The notes: a model not told the origin generated them from the letters alone. Positions 8,774 through 18,286 are shown, counted from the stretch's first letter. The stretch: 64,000 bases of DNA from CAMDHY01 sp046156265 (GCF_046156265.1 NZ_JAWDIR010000033.1:434001-498000); one strand, 5' to 3'. Made by a program: numbers and translations.

Positions 8774-9619
8774 TCACTCCACCGCGGGCACCGTGCGCAG
8801 GTAGGCGACGATGTCGGCGACGTCGGCCGCCTTCAGCTTCGCATAGAAGCCGTAGCCCATCGGCGGCTTCAGCTTGGCGCCGTCACGGCCGATGCCCTCG
8901 GTGATCGCTCGCGCGATCTCCGCGTCGGTCCAGTCGCCGAGGCCCTTCGCGGTGATGTTCGGCGCCACCGAGACGCCCCACGGGCCCGGGAACTCCATCC
9001 CGCCCGCTCCGTATCCGCTCGCGAACTCCGGCTCGCCGTGCGGGCCGCGGCTGGTGTGGCATTCCATGCAGTGGCCGATGCCGACGAGGTATTTGCCGCG
9101 ACCCTCCGGGGTGGAAAGATCGGTGGCAGTGGCCGGCTGTTCGAAGCCGGGCGGCGGCTCGGCGCGGATGATCTGGCGGTAGTCCGGCGGCGGTACGGCG
9201 TGTTCCACCGGCGCGACGGTGCGCAGGTAGGCCACCAGCGCATCGAGGTCGGTGGGCGTCATCACGCGATAGAAGGCGGAGGGCATGATCGGCGCGAGCG
9301 GCACGCCGTCCGGGCGGACGCCACCGACGATCGCCGTCTTGAGCTCCGCGTCGCTCCACGCGCCAACGCCGGTGGCCATGTCTTGGGTAATGTTGGAGGC
9401 GTGCGCCGTGAACGGTGGCGCCTCGAACTTTGTGCCGCCGGCGAGCGTCATGCCCACCTCAGGCCCGTTCGGCCCCATCGGCGTATGGCAGTTGCCGCAG
9501 GCGAGGATCGAGTTGACGAGATAGTCGCCGCGCTCAAGCGGCGTCTCCGCGGCGGCGGGCAGGACGGTTACGGCGAGCGTGGCGGCGACGAAGGCGGCCC
9601 AGGGCCGGGGTGCGCTCAT
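8774..9619 (-). CDS. diheme cytochrome c family protein
   Basis: 281 aa, exported: signal peptide at residues 1-25 (cleavage near PAAAET). Two cytochrome c domains each have a heme-attachment site: CGNCH at 41-45 and CMECH at 184-188. Distal Met candidates lie late in each domain (for example LAPIMPSAF and LKPPMGYGF). Such diheme proteins act as periplasmic electron carriers or as the small electron-accepting subunit of membrane dehydrogenases; no partner dehydrogenase is adjacent, so its donor is unknown. The gene is isolated, with the secreted protein gene converging on it and the CDF gene upstream on the same strand 108 nt away. Confidence 0.93.
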   Translation of the reverse strand: MSAPRPWAAFVAATLAVTVLPAAAETPLERGDYLVNSILACGNCHTPMGPNGPEVGMTLAGGTKFEAPPFTAHASNITQDMATGVGAWSDAELKTAIVGGVRPDGVPLAPIMPSAFYRVMTPTDLDALVAYLRTVAPVEHAVPPPDYRQIIRAEPPPGFEQPATATDLSTPEGRGKYLVGIGHCMECHTSRGPHGEPEFASGYGAGGMEFPGPWGVSVAPNITAKGLGDWTDAEIARAITEGIGRDGAKLKPPMGYGFYAKLKAADVADIVAYLRTVPAVE

Positions 9620-9727
9620 TTGTCTTGATTCTCCGCGCAGGGGCGGGAGCGGTCTAGCGCCGCGGCGCGAGCTTTTCCAATTCGAACTCGGTCGCTCTCT
9701 TCCAATCTTCGTGAACGGCGGGCCGGC

Positions 9728-11149
9728 TCAGGCCCGCGGCTCGGCGTGGACGATCATCCGCCGGACTTCGGGGACGCGGCGTCGGAAGCCGCGCTCGAGC
9801 GCGTCGACGGCGTCGTGCACCTCGGCGACGGTCTGGCCGGGCTGCGCGAAACAGTGGCAGGTGACGAACAGCCCCTCGTCGTTCACCCGCACCCGCACGT
9901 CGTGGACGAAGGCAAGCCGCCCGGTCTCGGCGGCGAGCTCCGACAGGATGCCCGAGAACGTCATGCGGGTGACGGCGCCGGCGTCGCGCGCGCCGAGGCC
10001 CGCCGTCAGCATCGGCTCGATGTGGCTCTCCACCTCGATGTCCTCGCCGAGCTCGCGCCGCACCGCCGTCTCCAGGCCGCTCGCCACGTCGTGGGCGGTC
10101 GAGAAGCTCATCGCGCCGTCGACCTCGAGGTCGAGGCTGACGGAGAGCTGCTCGCCACTGTCGTCGGGTCTGGCGAGGTGCTGCACGGTGACGTGGTGGA
10201 CGGCGAGGCCGCGCCGCGCCGCGATCAGCATCACCTTGTCGAACACCGTCTCGTCGTCGAGCGCCACCGGATGGGCGGTGACGGTGACGTCGGCGTTCGG
10301 ATAGGCGCTGCGGATCGCCTCCTCGAAGCGCGCCTTGATGGCGTCGACGCGGTCGAACGGCAGCGTCCGGCGGACGGTGACGTCGACGGCGGCGAACAGC
10401 GTGGCGCCCGACAGGCGCACCCGCGCCCGCTTCAGGGCCAGCACGTCCTCGCTGTCCTCGGCGAGCTTCTCGATCGTCTCGACGACGCCGGCGGGCGCCG
10501 TGTCGACGAGCGTGTCGATGGTGCGGCGGGCGAGGCGGATGCCGTTCCAGCCGATGAAGCCGGCGATGATCAGCGCCACCAGCGCATCGGCCGCCGGCAG
10601 GCCGAAATAGACGCCGGCGAGGCTGAGCAGCACCAGTGCCGAACTCACCATGTCGGTGGTGAAGTTGAGGGCGTCTGCCTCGAGCGCCTCCGAGCCGGTC
10701 TCCCGGGCGACGCGCTTCAGCATGCGGGAGCGGAAGAAGTCGGCGACGATCGAGACGACGAACAGGCCGGCGACCCACCACGTCACCTCGAACGGCTCGC
10801 CGCCATAGAAGAGCTGCTTGCCGGCCTCCACCACGAAGGCGATGCCGGTGGCGATCAGCAGCCCCGTTTCGATCAGGGCCGCGACGCTCTCGACCTTGGC
10901 GTGGCCGAAGTGGTGGTCGCTGTCGGGCGGCTTGTCGCCGACGCGCACGGCGTAGAACGTCAGCGCGCTGGTGCCGAGGTCGAGAACGGTCTGGGCCGCG
11001 TCGGAGAGGATCGCGAGGCTGCCGGTGGCGAGCCCGACGATGCCCTTGGCGATGGCGAGCACCAGCGACACGGCGATCGAGATCGCCACCGCGCGCTGCT
11101 TGCGCCGGCTCACCGCCGCGCCCTTGTGCGAGCCGTCCGCGCTCGTCAT
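9728..11149 (-). CDS. cation diffusion facilitator (CDF) metal transporter with an extended C-terminus
   Basis: 473 aa, against about 300 for ordinary CDF proteins. The N-terminal half has six membrane segments (about 20-210) aligning by eye with FieF. At the transport site, however, TM2 has Q53-x3-D57 and TM5 has N162-x3-D166, in place of the Asp/Asp and His/Asp of FieF. The C-terminal part contains three successive ferredoxin-like (ZT-dimer-type) units, about 225-290, 310-380 and 400-470, instead of one. CDF proteins export divalent metals by proton antiport; with this altered site the metal (Mn, Fe, Co or other) cannot be predicted. It is divergent from the mscS-like gene, with a 210-nt spacer. 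Confidence 0.93.
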   Translation of the reverse strand: MTSADGSHKGAAVSRRKQRAVAISIAVSLVLAIAKGIVGLATGSLAILSDAAQTVLDLGTSALTFYAVRVGDKPPDSDHHFGHAKVESVAALIETGLLIATGIAFVVEAGKQLFYGGEPFEVTWWVAGLFVVSIVADFFRSRMLKRVARETGSEALEADALNFTTDMVSSALVLLSLAGVYFGLPAADALVALIIAGFIGWNGIRLARRTIDTLVDTAPAGVVETIEKLAEDSEDVLALKRARVRLSGATLFAAVDVTVRRTLPFDRVDAIKARFEEAIRSAYPNADVTVTAHPVALDDETVFDKVMLIAARRGLAVHHVTVQHLARPDDSGEQLSVSLDLEVDGAMSFSTAHDVASGLETAVRRELGEDIEVESHIEPMLTAGLGARDAGAVTRMTFSGILSELAAETGRLAFVHDVRVRVNDEGLFVTCHCFAQPGQTVAEVHDAVDALERGFRRRVPEVRRMIVHAEPRA

Positions 11150-11359
11150 CGCCAGACACCGACCTTTGCAACAGGCGGCGCCGGGGGGACGGCGCCGCGC
11201 GCCGATTGACGGCCAGATGGTCTGCCTGTCAAGCGTCCCGGCCCTGTGCGCAGGCGGGCTCGGGAGAGGACGGCGAGTGCCCGGGAGGGCAAGCTCGGGG
11301 GGAACCCGATCGCGCTCCGGGGACTTTGCGTTGTGGGGATTTTAGGAGTTTTCGTCTCG

Positions 11360-13705
11360 ATGCCGGTTGGTGCCCGTTCGCCTCTTCGCCTCGCCGTTTC
11401 CGTTTCGACGTGGTCTCGCCCGCTTCTCGGCCTGTTCGCCGTGGTGCTCCTTTCGGCACCGCTGCTCCTCGCCATCCCGACTTCGGCGCAGACGGTGCTG
11501 CCGCCCACCGCGCCCACAGAGACGACGACCGAGGCGGCGACGCCGTCGGCCGCCGAGGTCGACGCGCTGGTGGCCGAGATCGAGGACCCGGAGCGGCGGG
11601 CGGAGCTGGTGCAGCGGTTGCGGCTGCTCACCGCCGCACAAGGGGATGCCGCCCCCCAATCCTCCGCCGACTTTTCCTCCGTCGGGGCGGAGGCCGTGGC
11701 GTACGCCGCGTCGGTGTTCTCGGGCGTCGAAGAGGCCATCGGCCGGCTGGAGTTCGCCGTCACCGCCCTGCCCACTGTCGGGAACGAGGTCGTCGCGACC
11801 CTCTCCGATCCGGTGAAGCGCGTCGCTGCCCTGGACGGCGCGGCCCGCCTCGCCGGCGCGATCGCAGCCGCCCTTCTCGCCTGGTTCGTCGTCGCCTGGC
11901 TGCTCGGCCGGCTGCGCGACATGCTCGGCCGGCGGGCCGCGGGCGCTTCCTGGCCGGCGCGGGTGATGATCGCAATCACGCGGCTGGTGCTGGACCTGCT
12001 GCCGATCGGCGCCTTCGTCGCCGGCGGCTTCCTGGCGCTGGGCGCCCTGCAGCCGAGCCGCCCGGTGGAGGCGCTGGCGCTCACCATCCTCAACGCCGGC
12101 GCCGCCACGGGCGTGCTGTCGGCGCTGGTGCGCATGGTGCTCGCCCCGAAGACACCGGCGCTGCGGGCCGTGCCCGCCGGCGACGAGACGGCGATTCGCC
12201 TGCACAAGTCGCTGGTGCGCACCGCCGCCTTCGCGATCTGGGGCTACCTGTTCGTCGGCTCGCTCTGGCTGCTCGGGCTGACGCCGGCGGTGCGCTGGGG
12301 GCTGCTGTTCATCCTCGGCGTGCTGGTCGCCGTGGTGGCGATCCGCTTCGTGCTGCGCTGGCGCGCGCCGTTCGCGCTCTGGCTCTCTACCCACGTGCCC
12401 GACGGGCGCTGGTACTCGGCGCCGGCGCGGCGTCTCGCCGGCAACTGGCACCGCATCGCCATCCTCTACATCGTGCTGGTGACGGCGGTGTTCGCCCTGC
12501 AGATCACCGGCGGCTTCGTCTTCCTCGTCCGCGGCACGCTCGTCACCGTGCTGGTGCTCGCCCTGGTGCCGCTCCTCGCCAATCGCGCGGGAGCCGTCCT
12601 GGATCACTCCGACCTCGGCGTGCCAGTGCTGGCGACGCCGCGCGGCCAGCGCTACCGGGGGCTTCTGAAGCGGTTGGTGGTGGTGCTGCTGTGGATCGCC
12701 GGCATCGTCGCCCTGCTGGAGGGCTGGCACCTCGGCATCCTCGGCTTCGTGCAGTCGGATGCCGGGGCGACGCTGGTGGCGGTGCTGACGCGCATCCTCG
12801 TCGTCTTCGCCGGCGGCTTCATCGCCTGGGAACTCGCCAACATCGTGATCGAGGGCAAGCTCAACGCCGCCTCGCCGCGCAAGGCGCTCGGCCAGCGCGG
12901 CCGCACGCTGCTGCAGTTCCTGCGCAACGTCGTGATGGTGGTGATCCTGCTGATGGTGACGCTGATCGTGCTGTCGGAAATCGGCGTCGACATCGGCCCG
13001 CTGCTCGCCGGTGCCGGCGTCATCGGTCTCGCCGTCGGCTTCGGCGCGCAGACGCTGGTGAAGGACGTCATCACCGGCCTGTTCATCCTGATGGAGGACC
13101 AGGTGCAGGTCGGCGACGTCGTCGACCTCAACGGCAACGCTGGCGCCGTCGAGGCGATGACGATCCGCACCATCCGCCTGCGCGACTTCTCCGGCACCGT
13201 GCACGTCATCCCGTTCTCCAGCGTCGACCGGGTGAAGAACCTGACGCGCGGCTTCGCCTACTCGGTGTTCGATGTCGGCGTCGCCTACAAGGAGGACATC
13301 GACAAGGTGGCAGAGGTGCTGAAGCGGCTCGGCGAGGAGCTGCGCGCCGACCCGCAGTTCTCGCCGCTGCTCTTGGGCGACCTCGAGATCTTCGGCCTCG
13401 ACTCGTTCGGTGCCTCGGCGCTCATCGTCAAGACGCGCATCAAGACGCTCGCCGGCAGCCAGTGGACGATCACGCGGGAGTTCAACGGCCGCATCAAGCG
13501 CGCCTTCGACGCCGAGGGCATCGAGATCCCGTTCAACTACCAGACGGTGACGCTGCCGACCGGCCCGGACGGCAAGACCATCCCGATCCCGCTGGAAGTC
13601 GTCGGACGGCGCCGGCCCGCGGCGGAACGCCCCGCCTCGGCGGACTTCCGGACCCCGCAGGCGCGCGGCGACGAGGCGCCGGCGACGCAGGTGGGCGGGG
13701 GCTGA
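11360..13705 (+). CDS. large MscS-family mechanosensitive ion channel
   Basis: 781 aa from ATG 11360, preceded by AGGAG 11 nt upstream; the frame is open from 11246 but the extra residues are not signal-like. A signal peptide or first membrane helix (about 20-40) is followed by a periplasmic Ala/Glu-rich region (about 45-165) and many membrane helices. The MscS core is near residues 530-640, with pore helix GAGVIGLAVGFGAQTLVKD and the beta-domain motif VQVGDVVDLNG. It resembles the large YbiO/MscK-like channels that release solutes at low osmolarity. The C-terminal tail is Pro/Arg-rich. Transcribed alone; the porin gene follows 155 nt later. Confidence 0.92.
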   Translation: MPVGARSPLRLAVSVSTWSRPLLGLFAVVLLSAPLLLAIPTSAQTVLPPTAPTETTTEAATPSAAEVDALVAEIEDPERRAELVQRLRLLTAAQGDAAPQSSADFSSVGAEAVAYAASVFSGVEEAIGRLEFAVTALPTVGNEVVATLSDPVKRVAALDGAARLAGAIAAALLAWFVVAWLLGRLRDMLGRRAAGASWPARVMIAITRLVLDLLPIGAFVAGGFLALGALQPSRPVEALALTILNAGAATGVLSALVRMVLAPKTPALRAVPAGDETAIRLHKSLVRTAAFAIWGYLFVGSLWLLGLTPAVRWGLLFILGVLVAVVAIRFVLRWRAPFALWLSTHVPDGRWYSAPARRLAGNWHRIAILYIVLVTAVFALQITGGFVFLVRGTLVTVLVLALVPLLANRAGAVLDHSDLGVPVLATPRGQRYRGLLKRLVVVLLWIAGIVALLEGWHLGILGFVQSDAGATLVAVLTRILVVFAGGFIAWELANIVIEGKLNAASPRKALGQRGRTLLQFLRNVVMVVILLMVTLIVLSEIGVDIGPLLAGAGVIGLAVGFGAQTLVKDVITGLFILMEDQVQVGDVVDLNGNAGAVEAMTIRTIRLRDFSGTVHVIPFSSVDRVKNLTRGFAYSVFDVGVAYKEDIDKVAEVLKRLGEELRADPQFSPLLLGDLEIFGLDSFGASALIVKTRIKTLAGSQWTITREFNGRIKRAFDAEGIEIPFNYQTVTLPTGPDGKTIPIPLEVVGRRRPAAERPASADFRTPQARGDEAPATQVGGG

Positions 13706-13860
13706 CGACACGGGACGTCGCAGTGGGCGATGCGGCGCGCCTCCTGCGGGGGGCTCGCCAGCGGACCGTTTCCTGCATCGTCATCGCCGCGTTACCTCGC
13801 TGGCGTTTCCTGCATCGCACCGGTGGCTCGGGCCGCCGCGCGCCCTCGCGAGGATACGCC

Positions 13861-15066
13861 ATGCGCCGGATACTCCGCCGGACGAAGACGCTCGTTGCGG
13901 CCGCTGCCGCCTGTGCGGGAGCGGCGTCGCTCCCGCCGGCCCTTGCCGCCGACGTGCCCATGGCGGCCGAGCCGGTCGACTATGTTCGCGTCTGCGACGC
14001 CTTCGGTTCGGGCTTCCTGTACGTGCCGGGCACCGAGACGTGCTTCCGCGTCATGGGCCGGGTCCGCGCCGACTACCGCGTCTACGGCAGCGACCAGGCC
14101 TATGGCGGCCCCGGCTTCTATTCGAATTCTGCCGATGGCTATGTCTTCCGGGCGCGCGGCTACCTCTACCAGGATAGCCGCACCAACACCGAATACGGCC
14201 TGCTGCGCACCTACAGCGAGATCTGGTTCACCGTCGACACCAATGCCCCCGACACCGCCGTCTTCATCCGCAACGCCTATATCCAGTTCGGCGGCCTGAC
14301 GGCCGGACGCGGCACATCGTTCTACGACCTTTACTTCGGCGATACCTTCAACACCGTCTTCAAGATGGCGGGGATGGGCAACCCGGACTTCGCCACCAAC
14401 CTCGTCGGCTACACCGCCGACTTCGGCTCCGGCTTCTCGGCGACACTGGCGCTGGAAGACACGGTCTATCGCCAGTCCGGCATCCAGTCCGCCGCCGGCA
14501 TCACCGACCAGGGTGGTGTGCGCGTTCCCGACGTCGTCGCCAACATCAACCTCAAGCAGGACTGGGGCGTCGCGCAGCTGATGGCCGCCACCCACGAGGT
14601 GCGCACCTCGACCGGCCGGGCCGACTCAGAGCTCGGCTACTCCGTCGGCGCCGGCCTCATCGTCAACCTGCCGATGATCGCCAAGGGCGACCGCATCGGT
14701 ATCCAGGGCGGCTACGCCGACGGCGCGCTGATGTATGTCGGGCCGCAGGCACAGGGGCCGTCGGTGGTCGACGGCGTCGTCCGCAATGGCAACCTGAAGC
14801 TCACCAGCGCCTGGGCGATCGGCGCGAGCGGCATCCATTTCTGGACGGCGGACTGGTCGTCGGCGCTCGGCGCGTCCTACCTCGACGTGCAGGCGCCGAA
14901 TCCCGGCACGGACTTCTCCAACATCGACCTGCAGGGCAACCTCGTCTTCCGCCCGGTGAAGGGCCTGCAGATCGGCACCGAGGTGGAGTGGAAGTACGTC
15001 CAGCCGGACAAGGGCGCCGACCGGAATGGACTGGTCGGGATGCTCCGGGTGCAGCGGGATTTTTGA
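13861..15066 (+). CDS. alphaproteobacterial porin (Porin_2 type)
   Basis: 401-aa outer-membrane beta-barrel. It has a signal peptide (about 1-30, ending PALAADVP), then the family N-terminal plug-like segment with a conserved Cys pair in VRVCDAFGSGFLYVPGTETC and an FRVMGRVRADYRVY strand. Alternating amphipathic strands run to a terminal Phe (QRDF), the usual outer-membrane assembly signal. This family provides general diffusion pores in Hyphomicrobiales. The ATG start at 13861 directly precedes the signal peptide. A strong 12-bp hairpin at 15108-15134 may end its transcript. Exact specificity is unknown. Confidence 0.92.
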   Translation: MRRILRRTKTLVAAAAACAGAASLPPALAADVPMAAEPVDYVRVCDAFGSGFLYVPGTETCFRVMGRVRADYRVYGSDQAYGGPGFYSNSADGYVFRARGYLYQDSRTNTEYGLLRTYSEIWFTVDTNAPDTAVFIRNAYIQFGGLTAGRGTSFYDLYFGDTFNTVFKMAGMGNPDFATNLVGYTADFGSGFSATLALEDTVYRQSGIQSAAGITDQGGVRVPDVVANINLKQDWGVAQLMAATHEVRTSTGRADSELGYSVGAGLIVNLPMIAKGDRIGIQGGYADGALMYVGPQAQGPSVVDGVVRNGNLKLTSAWAIGASGIHFWTADWSSALGASYLDVQAPNPGTDFSNIDLQGNLVFRPVKGLQIGTEVEWKYVQPDKGADRNGLVGMLRVQRDF

Positions 15067-15107
15067 AGTCTTCCTTCTCCGGACTTCGCCGACGATTGCG
15101 ATCGTCT

Positions 15108-15277
15108 CCTTCTCCCAGCCTTGCTGGGAGAAGGTGCCCGAAGGGCGGATGAGGGCCGCGCGGAACGCGCGGAAGGGGCCGCTGACGCGCAACGGGATCG
15201 CCGCATTCCGGCACCCTGCGGGTGCCGGCCCTCATCCGGCCCTTCGGGCCACCTTCTCCCGCTGTCGCGGGAGAAGG
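15108..15277. repeat. long inverted repeat with two strong hairpins (dispersed palindromic element), possible terminator
   Basis: Left hairpin 15108-15134 has a perfect 12-bp stem (CCTTCTCCCAGC) and a 3-nt loop; right hairpin 15252-15277 has an 11-bp stem (CCTTCTCCCGC) and a 4-nt loop. The flanking blocks 15126-15158 and 15226-15260 are near-perfect inverted copies of each other. The element fills most of the gap between the convergent porin and serA genes, so it may also stop transcription both ways. Such CTTCTCCC...GGGAGAAG palindromes recur between genes of many alphaproteobacteria. Confidence 0.8.
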
Positions 15278-15298
15278 GAAGGCCCCGCCTTCCTCGCC

Positions 15299-16885
15299 TC
15301 AGAATTTCAGCGGCTTCGCCTGGCGGACCAGCGGCAGCTTTTCCACTGTGGCGAGGATCTCGGCCGGGATCGGGCCGTCGACCTCGACGAGGCAGATTGC
15401 GTCCTCGCCCGGGCCGGTGCGGCCGAGGTTGAAGGTGGCGATGTTCACCCCGGCGTTGCCGAGCGTCATGCCGAGCGCGCCGATGAAGCCCGGCTTGTCC
15501 TCGTTCGTCACGTAGAGCATGTGCGGGCCGATCTCGGCCTCCATGTTGATGCCCTTGATCTGGATGAGGCGCGGCTTGCCGTCGGAGAACACCGTGCCGG
15601 CGACCGAGCGCTCCTGCGTGTCGGTCTTCACCGTCAGGCGCATGTAGCTCTCGTAGGCGCCCTGCTGCTCGCGGCGGACTTCTTCCACCTGGATGCCGCG
15701 CTCGCGCGCCAGCACCGGGGCGGAGACCATGTTGACGTCCTGCAGCAGCGGCCGGAACAGGCCGGCGAGTGCCGCCGCCGTCAGCGCGCGGGTGTTCATG
15801 CCGGCGACCGCGCCCTCGAACTCGATGCGCACGCCGGTGAGGCCGGTCTCGGTCAACTGGCCGGCGAACGAGCCGAGCTGCTCGGCGAGGCGGACGAACG
15901 GCACCAGCCGCGGCGCCTCTTCCGCCGAAATCGACGGCATGTTGAGGGCGTTGGTCACCGCGCCGTCGATCAGGTAGTCGGCCATCTGCTGGGCGACCTG
16001 CAGGGCGACGTTCTCCTGCGCCTCGGTGGTGGAGGCGCCGAGGTGCGGCGTGCAGACGAGGTTCGGCGCGCCGAACAGCACGTTCTCCTTGGCCGGCTCG
16101 GTCGAGAACACGTCGATGCCGGCGCCGGCGACCTTGCCCGAGTCGAGGGCGGCGCGCAGGTCCTCCTCGACGATCAGCCCGCCGCGGGCGCAGTTGACGA
16201 TGTAGACGCCGTCCTTCATCGCCGCGATCGCCTTCGCATCGATGATGTTCTTCGTCTTCTCGGTCATCGGCGTGTGCAGCGTGATGAAGTCGGCACGGGC
16301 GAACAGCTCCGGCAGCTCCACCTTGTCGACGCCGAGGTCGAGCGCCCGCTCCTCCGACAGGAACGGGTCGTAGGCGACCACCTTCATCTTCAGGCCGATG
16401 GCGCGTTCCGCAACGATCGAGCCGATGTTGCCGCAGCCGATGATGCCGAGCGTCTTGGCGGTGAGCTCGACGCCCATGAAGCGGTTCTTCTCCCACTTGC
16501 CGGCCTGGGTGGAGGTGTCGGCGGCGGGCAGCTGGCGGGCCACGGCGAACAGCATCGCCACCGCGTGCTCGGCGGTGGTGATCGAATTGCCGAAGGGCGT
16601 GTTCATCACGATGATGCCCTTCGCCGTCGCCGCCGGGATGTCGACATTGTCGACGCCGATGCCGGCGCGGCCGATCACCTTGAGGTTCTTCGCCTCGGCG
16701 ATGATCTTCGCCGTCACCTTGGTGGCCGAGCGGATGGCGAGGCCGTCGAACTGGCCGATGATCTCGGCGAGCTTGTCCTTGTCCTTGCCGAGCTCGGGCT
16801 CATAGGTGACGTCAACGCCGCGATCCTTGAAGATCTTCACAGCGGCGGGAGAAATCTGGTCGGAGATGAGGACTTTCGGGGCCAT
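15299..16885 (-). CDS. serA: D-3-phosphoglycerate dehydrogenase
   Basis: 528 aa, first enzyme of serine synthesis: oxidises 3-phosphoglycerate to 3-phosphohydroxypyruvate with NAD+. The substrate-binding domain (1-100) surrounds the NAD-binding Rossmann domain with GIIGCGNIGSIVAERAIGL near residue 150. Catalytic Arg/Glu/His lie in the NCARGGLI and TPHLGAST regions. An intervening (ASB) domain and a C-terminal ACT domain (about 455-528) complete the long type I form, in which serine can act allosterically. Upstream on the same strand lies serC, giving serC then serA, separated by a 205-nt palindromic spacer. Length and motifs are complete. Confidence 0.97.
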   Translation of the reverse strand: MAPKVLISDQISPAAVKIFKDRGVDVTYEPELGKDKDKLAEIIGQFDGLAIRSATKVTAKIIAEAKNLKVIGRAGIGVDNVDIPAATAKGIIVMNTPFGNSITTAEHAVAMLFAVARQLPAADTSTQAGKWEKNRFMGVELTAKTLGIIGCGNIGSIVAERAIGLKMKVVAYDPFLSEERALDLGVDKVELPELFARADFITLHTPMTEKTKNIIDAKAIAAMKDGVYIVNCARGGLIVEEDLRAALDSGKVAGAGIDVFSTEPAKENVLFGAPNLVCTPHLGASTTEAQENVALQVAQQMADYLIDGAVTNALNMPSISAEEAPRLVPFVRLAEQLGSFAGQLTETGLTGVRIEFEGAVAGMNTRALTAAALAGLFRPLLQDVNMVSAPVLARERGIQVEEVRREQQGAYESYMRLTVKTDTQERSVAGTVFSDGKPRLIQIKGINMEAEIGPHMLYVTNEDKPGFIGALGMTLGNAGVNIATFNLGRTGPGEDAICLVEVDGPIPAEILATVEKLPLVRQAKPLKF

Positions 16886-16917
16886 CGGGGCCTCCTGCTT
16901 TGACGAATGAAGAGGGT

Positions 16918-17070
16918 CGTCATCCCGGACAAGGGAGGCGAAGCCGACCGCCGATCCGGGACCCAGCGTCAGAGTCCGCGCCGGAGGCGCGGCTCAAGCG
17001 TCGCGCTTCGCGCGACAAGTCTTCCGCTGGCTCCCGGATCGCTTCGCGTTGCTTCGCGTCCGGGATGACG
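16918..17070. repeat. inverted repeat between serC and serA (dispersed palindromic element)
   Basis: Perfect 13-nt inverted arms at 16918-16930 (CGTCATCCCGGAC) and 17058-17070 enclose further partial palindromes around GATCCGGGA and TCCCGGATC. The arms occupy the serC-serA spacer, which holds no gene. CGTCATCCCGG...CCGGGATGACG elements are frequent intergenic repeats in alphaproteobacteria; transcribed through, they would fold into a long stem that may stabilise or separate the two messages. Confidence 0.8.
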
Positions 17071-17090
17071 GCGAGGATCGTGGAAGAGCG

Positions 17091-18263
17091 TCAGGCCGCC
17101 TGCTTCAGGCCGGCCTTTTCCTGGGCGAAGGCCCAGTCGAGCCAGGGGACGAGGGCCTCGAGGTCGGCGGTCTCGATCGTCGAGCCGGCCCAGATGCGCA
17201 GGCCCGGGGGCGCGTCGCGGTAGGCGCCGATGTCGTAGGCGACGCCCTCCTTGTCGAGCCGGGCGGCGAGTGCCTTGGCGAAGGCCTCCTGGCCCTTGGC
17301 GTCGAGCGCCGTAACCTCGGGGTCGACGATCTTCAGGCACACGCTGGTGTTCGAGCGCGTCTCCGGCACGGTCGCGAGGAAGTCGACCCACGGCGTCGCC
17401 GCGACGAAGGCGTCGAGGACGGCGAAGTTGCGGTCGGCGCGGGCGACGAGGCCGGTGAGACCGCCGCACGCCTTCGCCCAGTGCAGGGCGTCGAGATAGT
17501 CCTCGACGCACAGCATCGACGGCGTGTTGATCGTCTCGCCCTCGAACAGGCCCTCGGTGATCTTGCCGCCCTTCGTCATGCGGAAGAGCTTCGGCAGCGG
17601 CCAGGCGGGGGTGTAGGTCTCGAGCCGCTCGACCGCGCGCGGCGAGAGGATGAGGATGCCGTGCGCCGCCTCGCCGCCGAGCGCCTTCTGCCAGGAGAAG
17701 GTGACGACATCGAGCTTGTCGAAGGGCAGCACCTGCGCGAACGCCGCCGAGGTGGCGTCGCAGATCGTCAGGCCGGCGCGCTCAGTGGGAATGAAGTCGC
17801 CGTTCGGCACGCGCACGCCGGACGTGGTGCCGTTCCAGGTGAAGACGACGTCGTGGTCGAAGTTCACCGTCGAGAGATCGGGGAGGGCGCCGTAGGGCGC
17901 CTTGATGACGCGGGCGTCGGTCAGCTTCAGCTGCTTCACCACGTCGGTGACCCAGCCCTCGCCGAAGCTCTCCCAGGTGAGGAGGTCGACCGGGCGGGCG
18001 CCGAGCATCGTCCACATCGCCATCTCGACGGCGCCGGTGTCGGAGGCCGGAACGATGGCGATGCGATAGTCGGCCGGGACCTCGAGGAGGTCGCGGGTCA
18101 TGTCGATGGCGAGCTTGAGCTTGGTCTTGCCGATCTTGGCCCGGTGGGAGCGCCCGAGGGCGGCGTCCTGGAGGGCTTCGAGGGTCCATCCGGGGCGCTT
18201 GGCGCAGGGGCCGGACGAAAAATAAGGCGTCTCCGGCCGAAGGCCGGGCTTCACAGCGGTCAT
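17091..18263 (-). CDS. serC: phosphoserine aminotransferase
   Basis: 390-aa class V PLP aminotransferase making O-phospho-L-serine from 3-phosphohydroxypyruvate and glutamate, the second serine step. The N-terminus (LRPETPYFSSGPCAKRPGW) and length match the longer alphaproteobacterial/archaeal SerC type rather than the ~360-aa E. coli type. The PLP lysine sits in FSWQKALGG, with the cofactor Asp in ICDATSAAF. ATG at 18263 fits the family N-terminus. It lies between purH (upstream, same strand) and serA (downstream). Whether purH, serC and serA share a transcript is uncertain because of the hairpins in both spacers. Confidence 0.96.
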   Translation of the reverse strand: MTAVKPGLRPETPYFSSGPCAKRPGWTLEALQDAALGRSHRAKIGKTKLKLAIDMTRDLLEVPADYRIAIVPASDTGAVEMAMWTMLGARPVDLLTWESFGEGWVTDVVKQLKLTDARVIKAPYGALPDLSTVNFDHDVVFTWNGTTSGVRVPNGDFIPTERAGLTICDATSAAFAQVLPFDKLDVVTFSWQKALGGEAAHGILILSPRAVERLETYTPAWPLPKLFRMTKGGKITEGLFEGETINTPSMLCVEDYLDALHWAKACGGLTGLVARADRNFAVLDAFVAATPWVDFLATVPETRSNTSVCLKIVDPEVTALDAKGQEAFAKALAARLDKEGVAYDIGAYRDAPPGLRIWAGSTIETADLEALVPWLDWAFAQEKAGLKQAA

Positions 18264-18286
18264 GTGTCCATCCTCACAGATGGGCG

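Noticed and set aside
15026..16903. Plus-strand open frame of about 625 codons opposite serA
   Set aside because: Its composition (repeated Asp-Val/Leu-Glu-Asp strings) is typical of reverse-complement shadow of a GC-rich gene; serA on the minus strand has all motifs.
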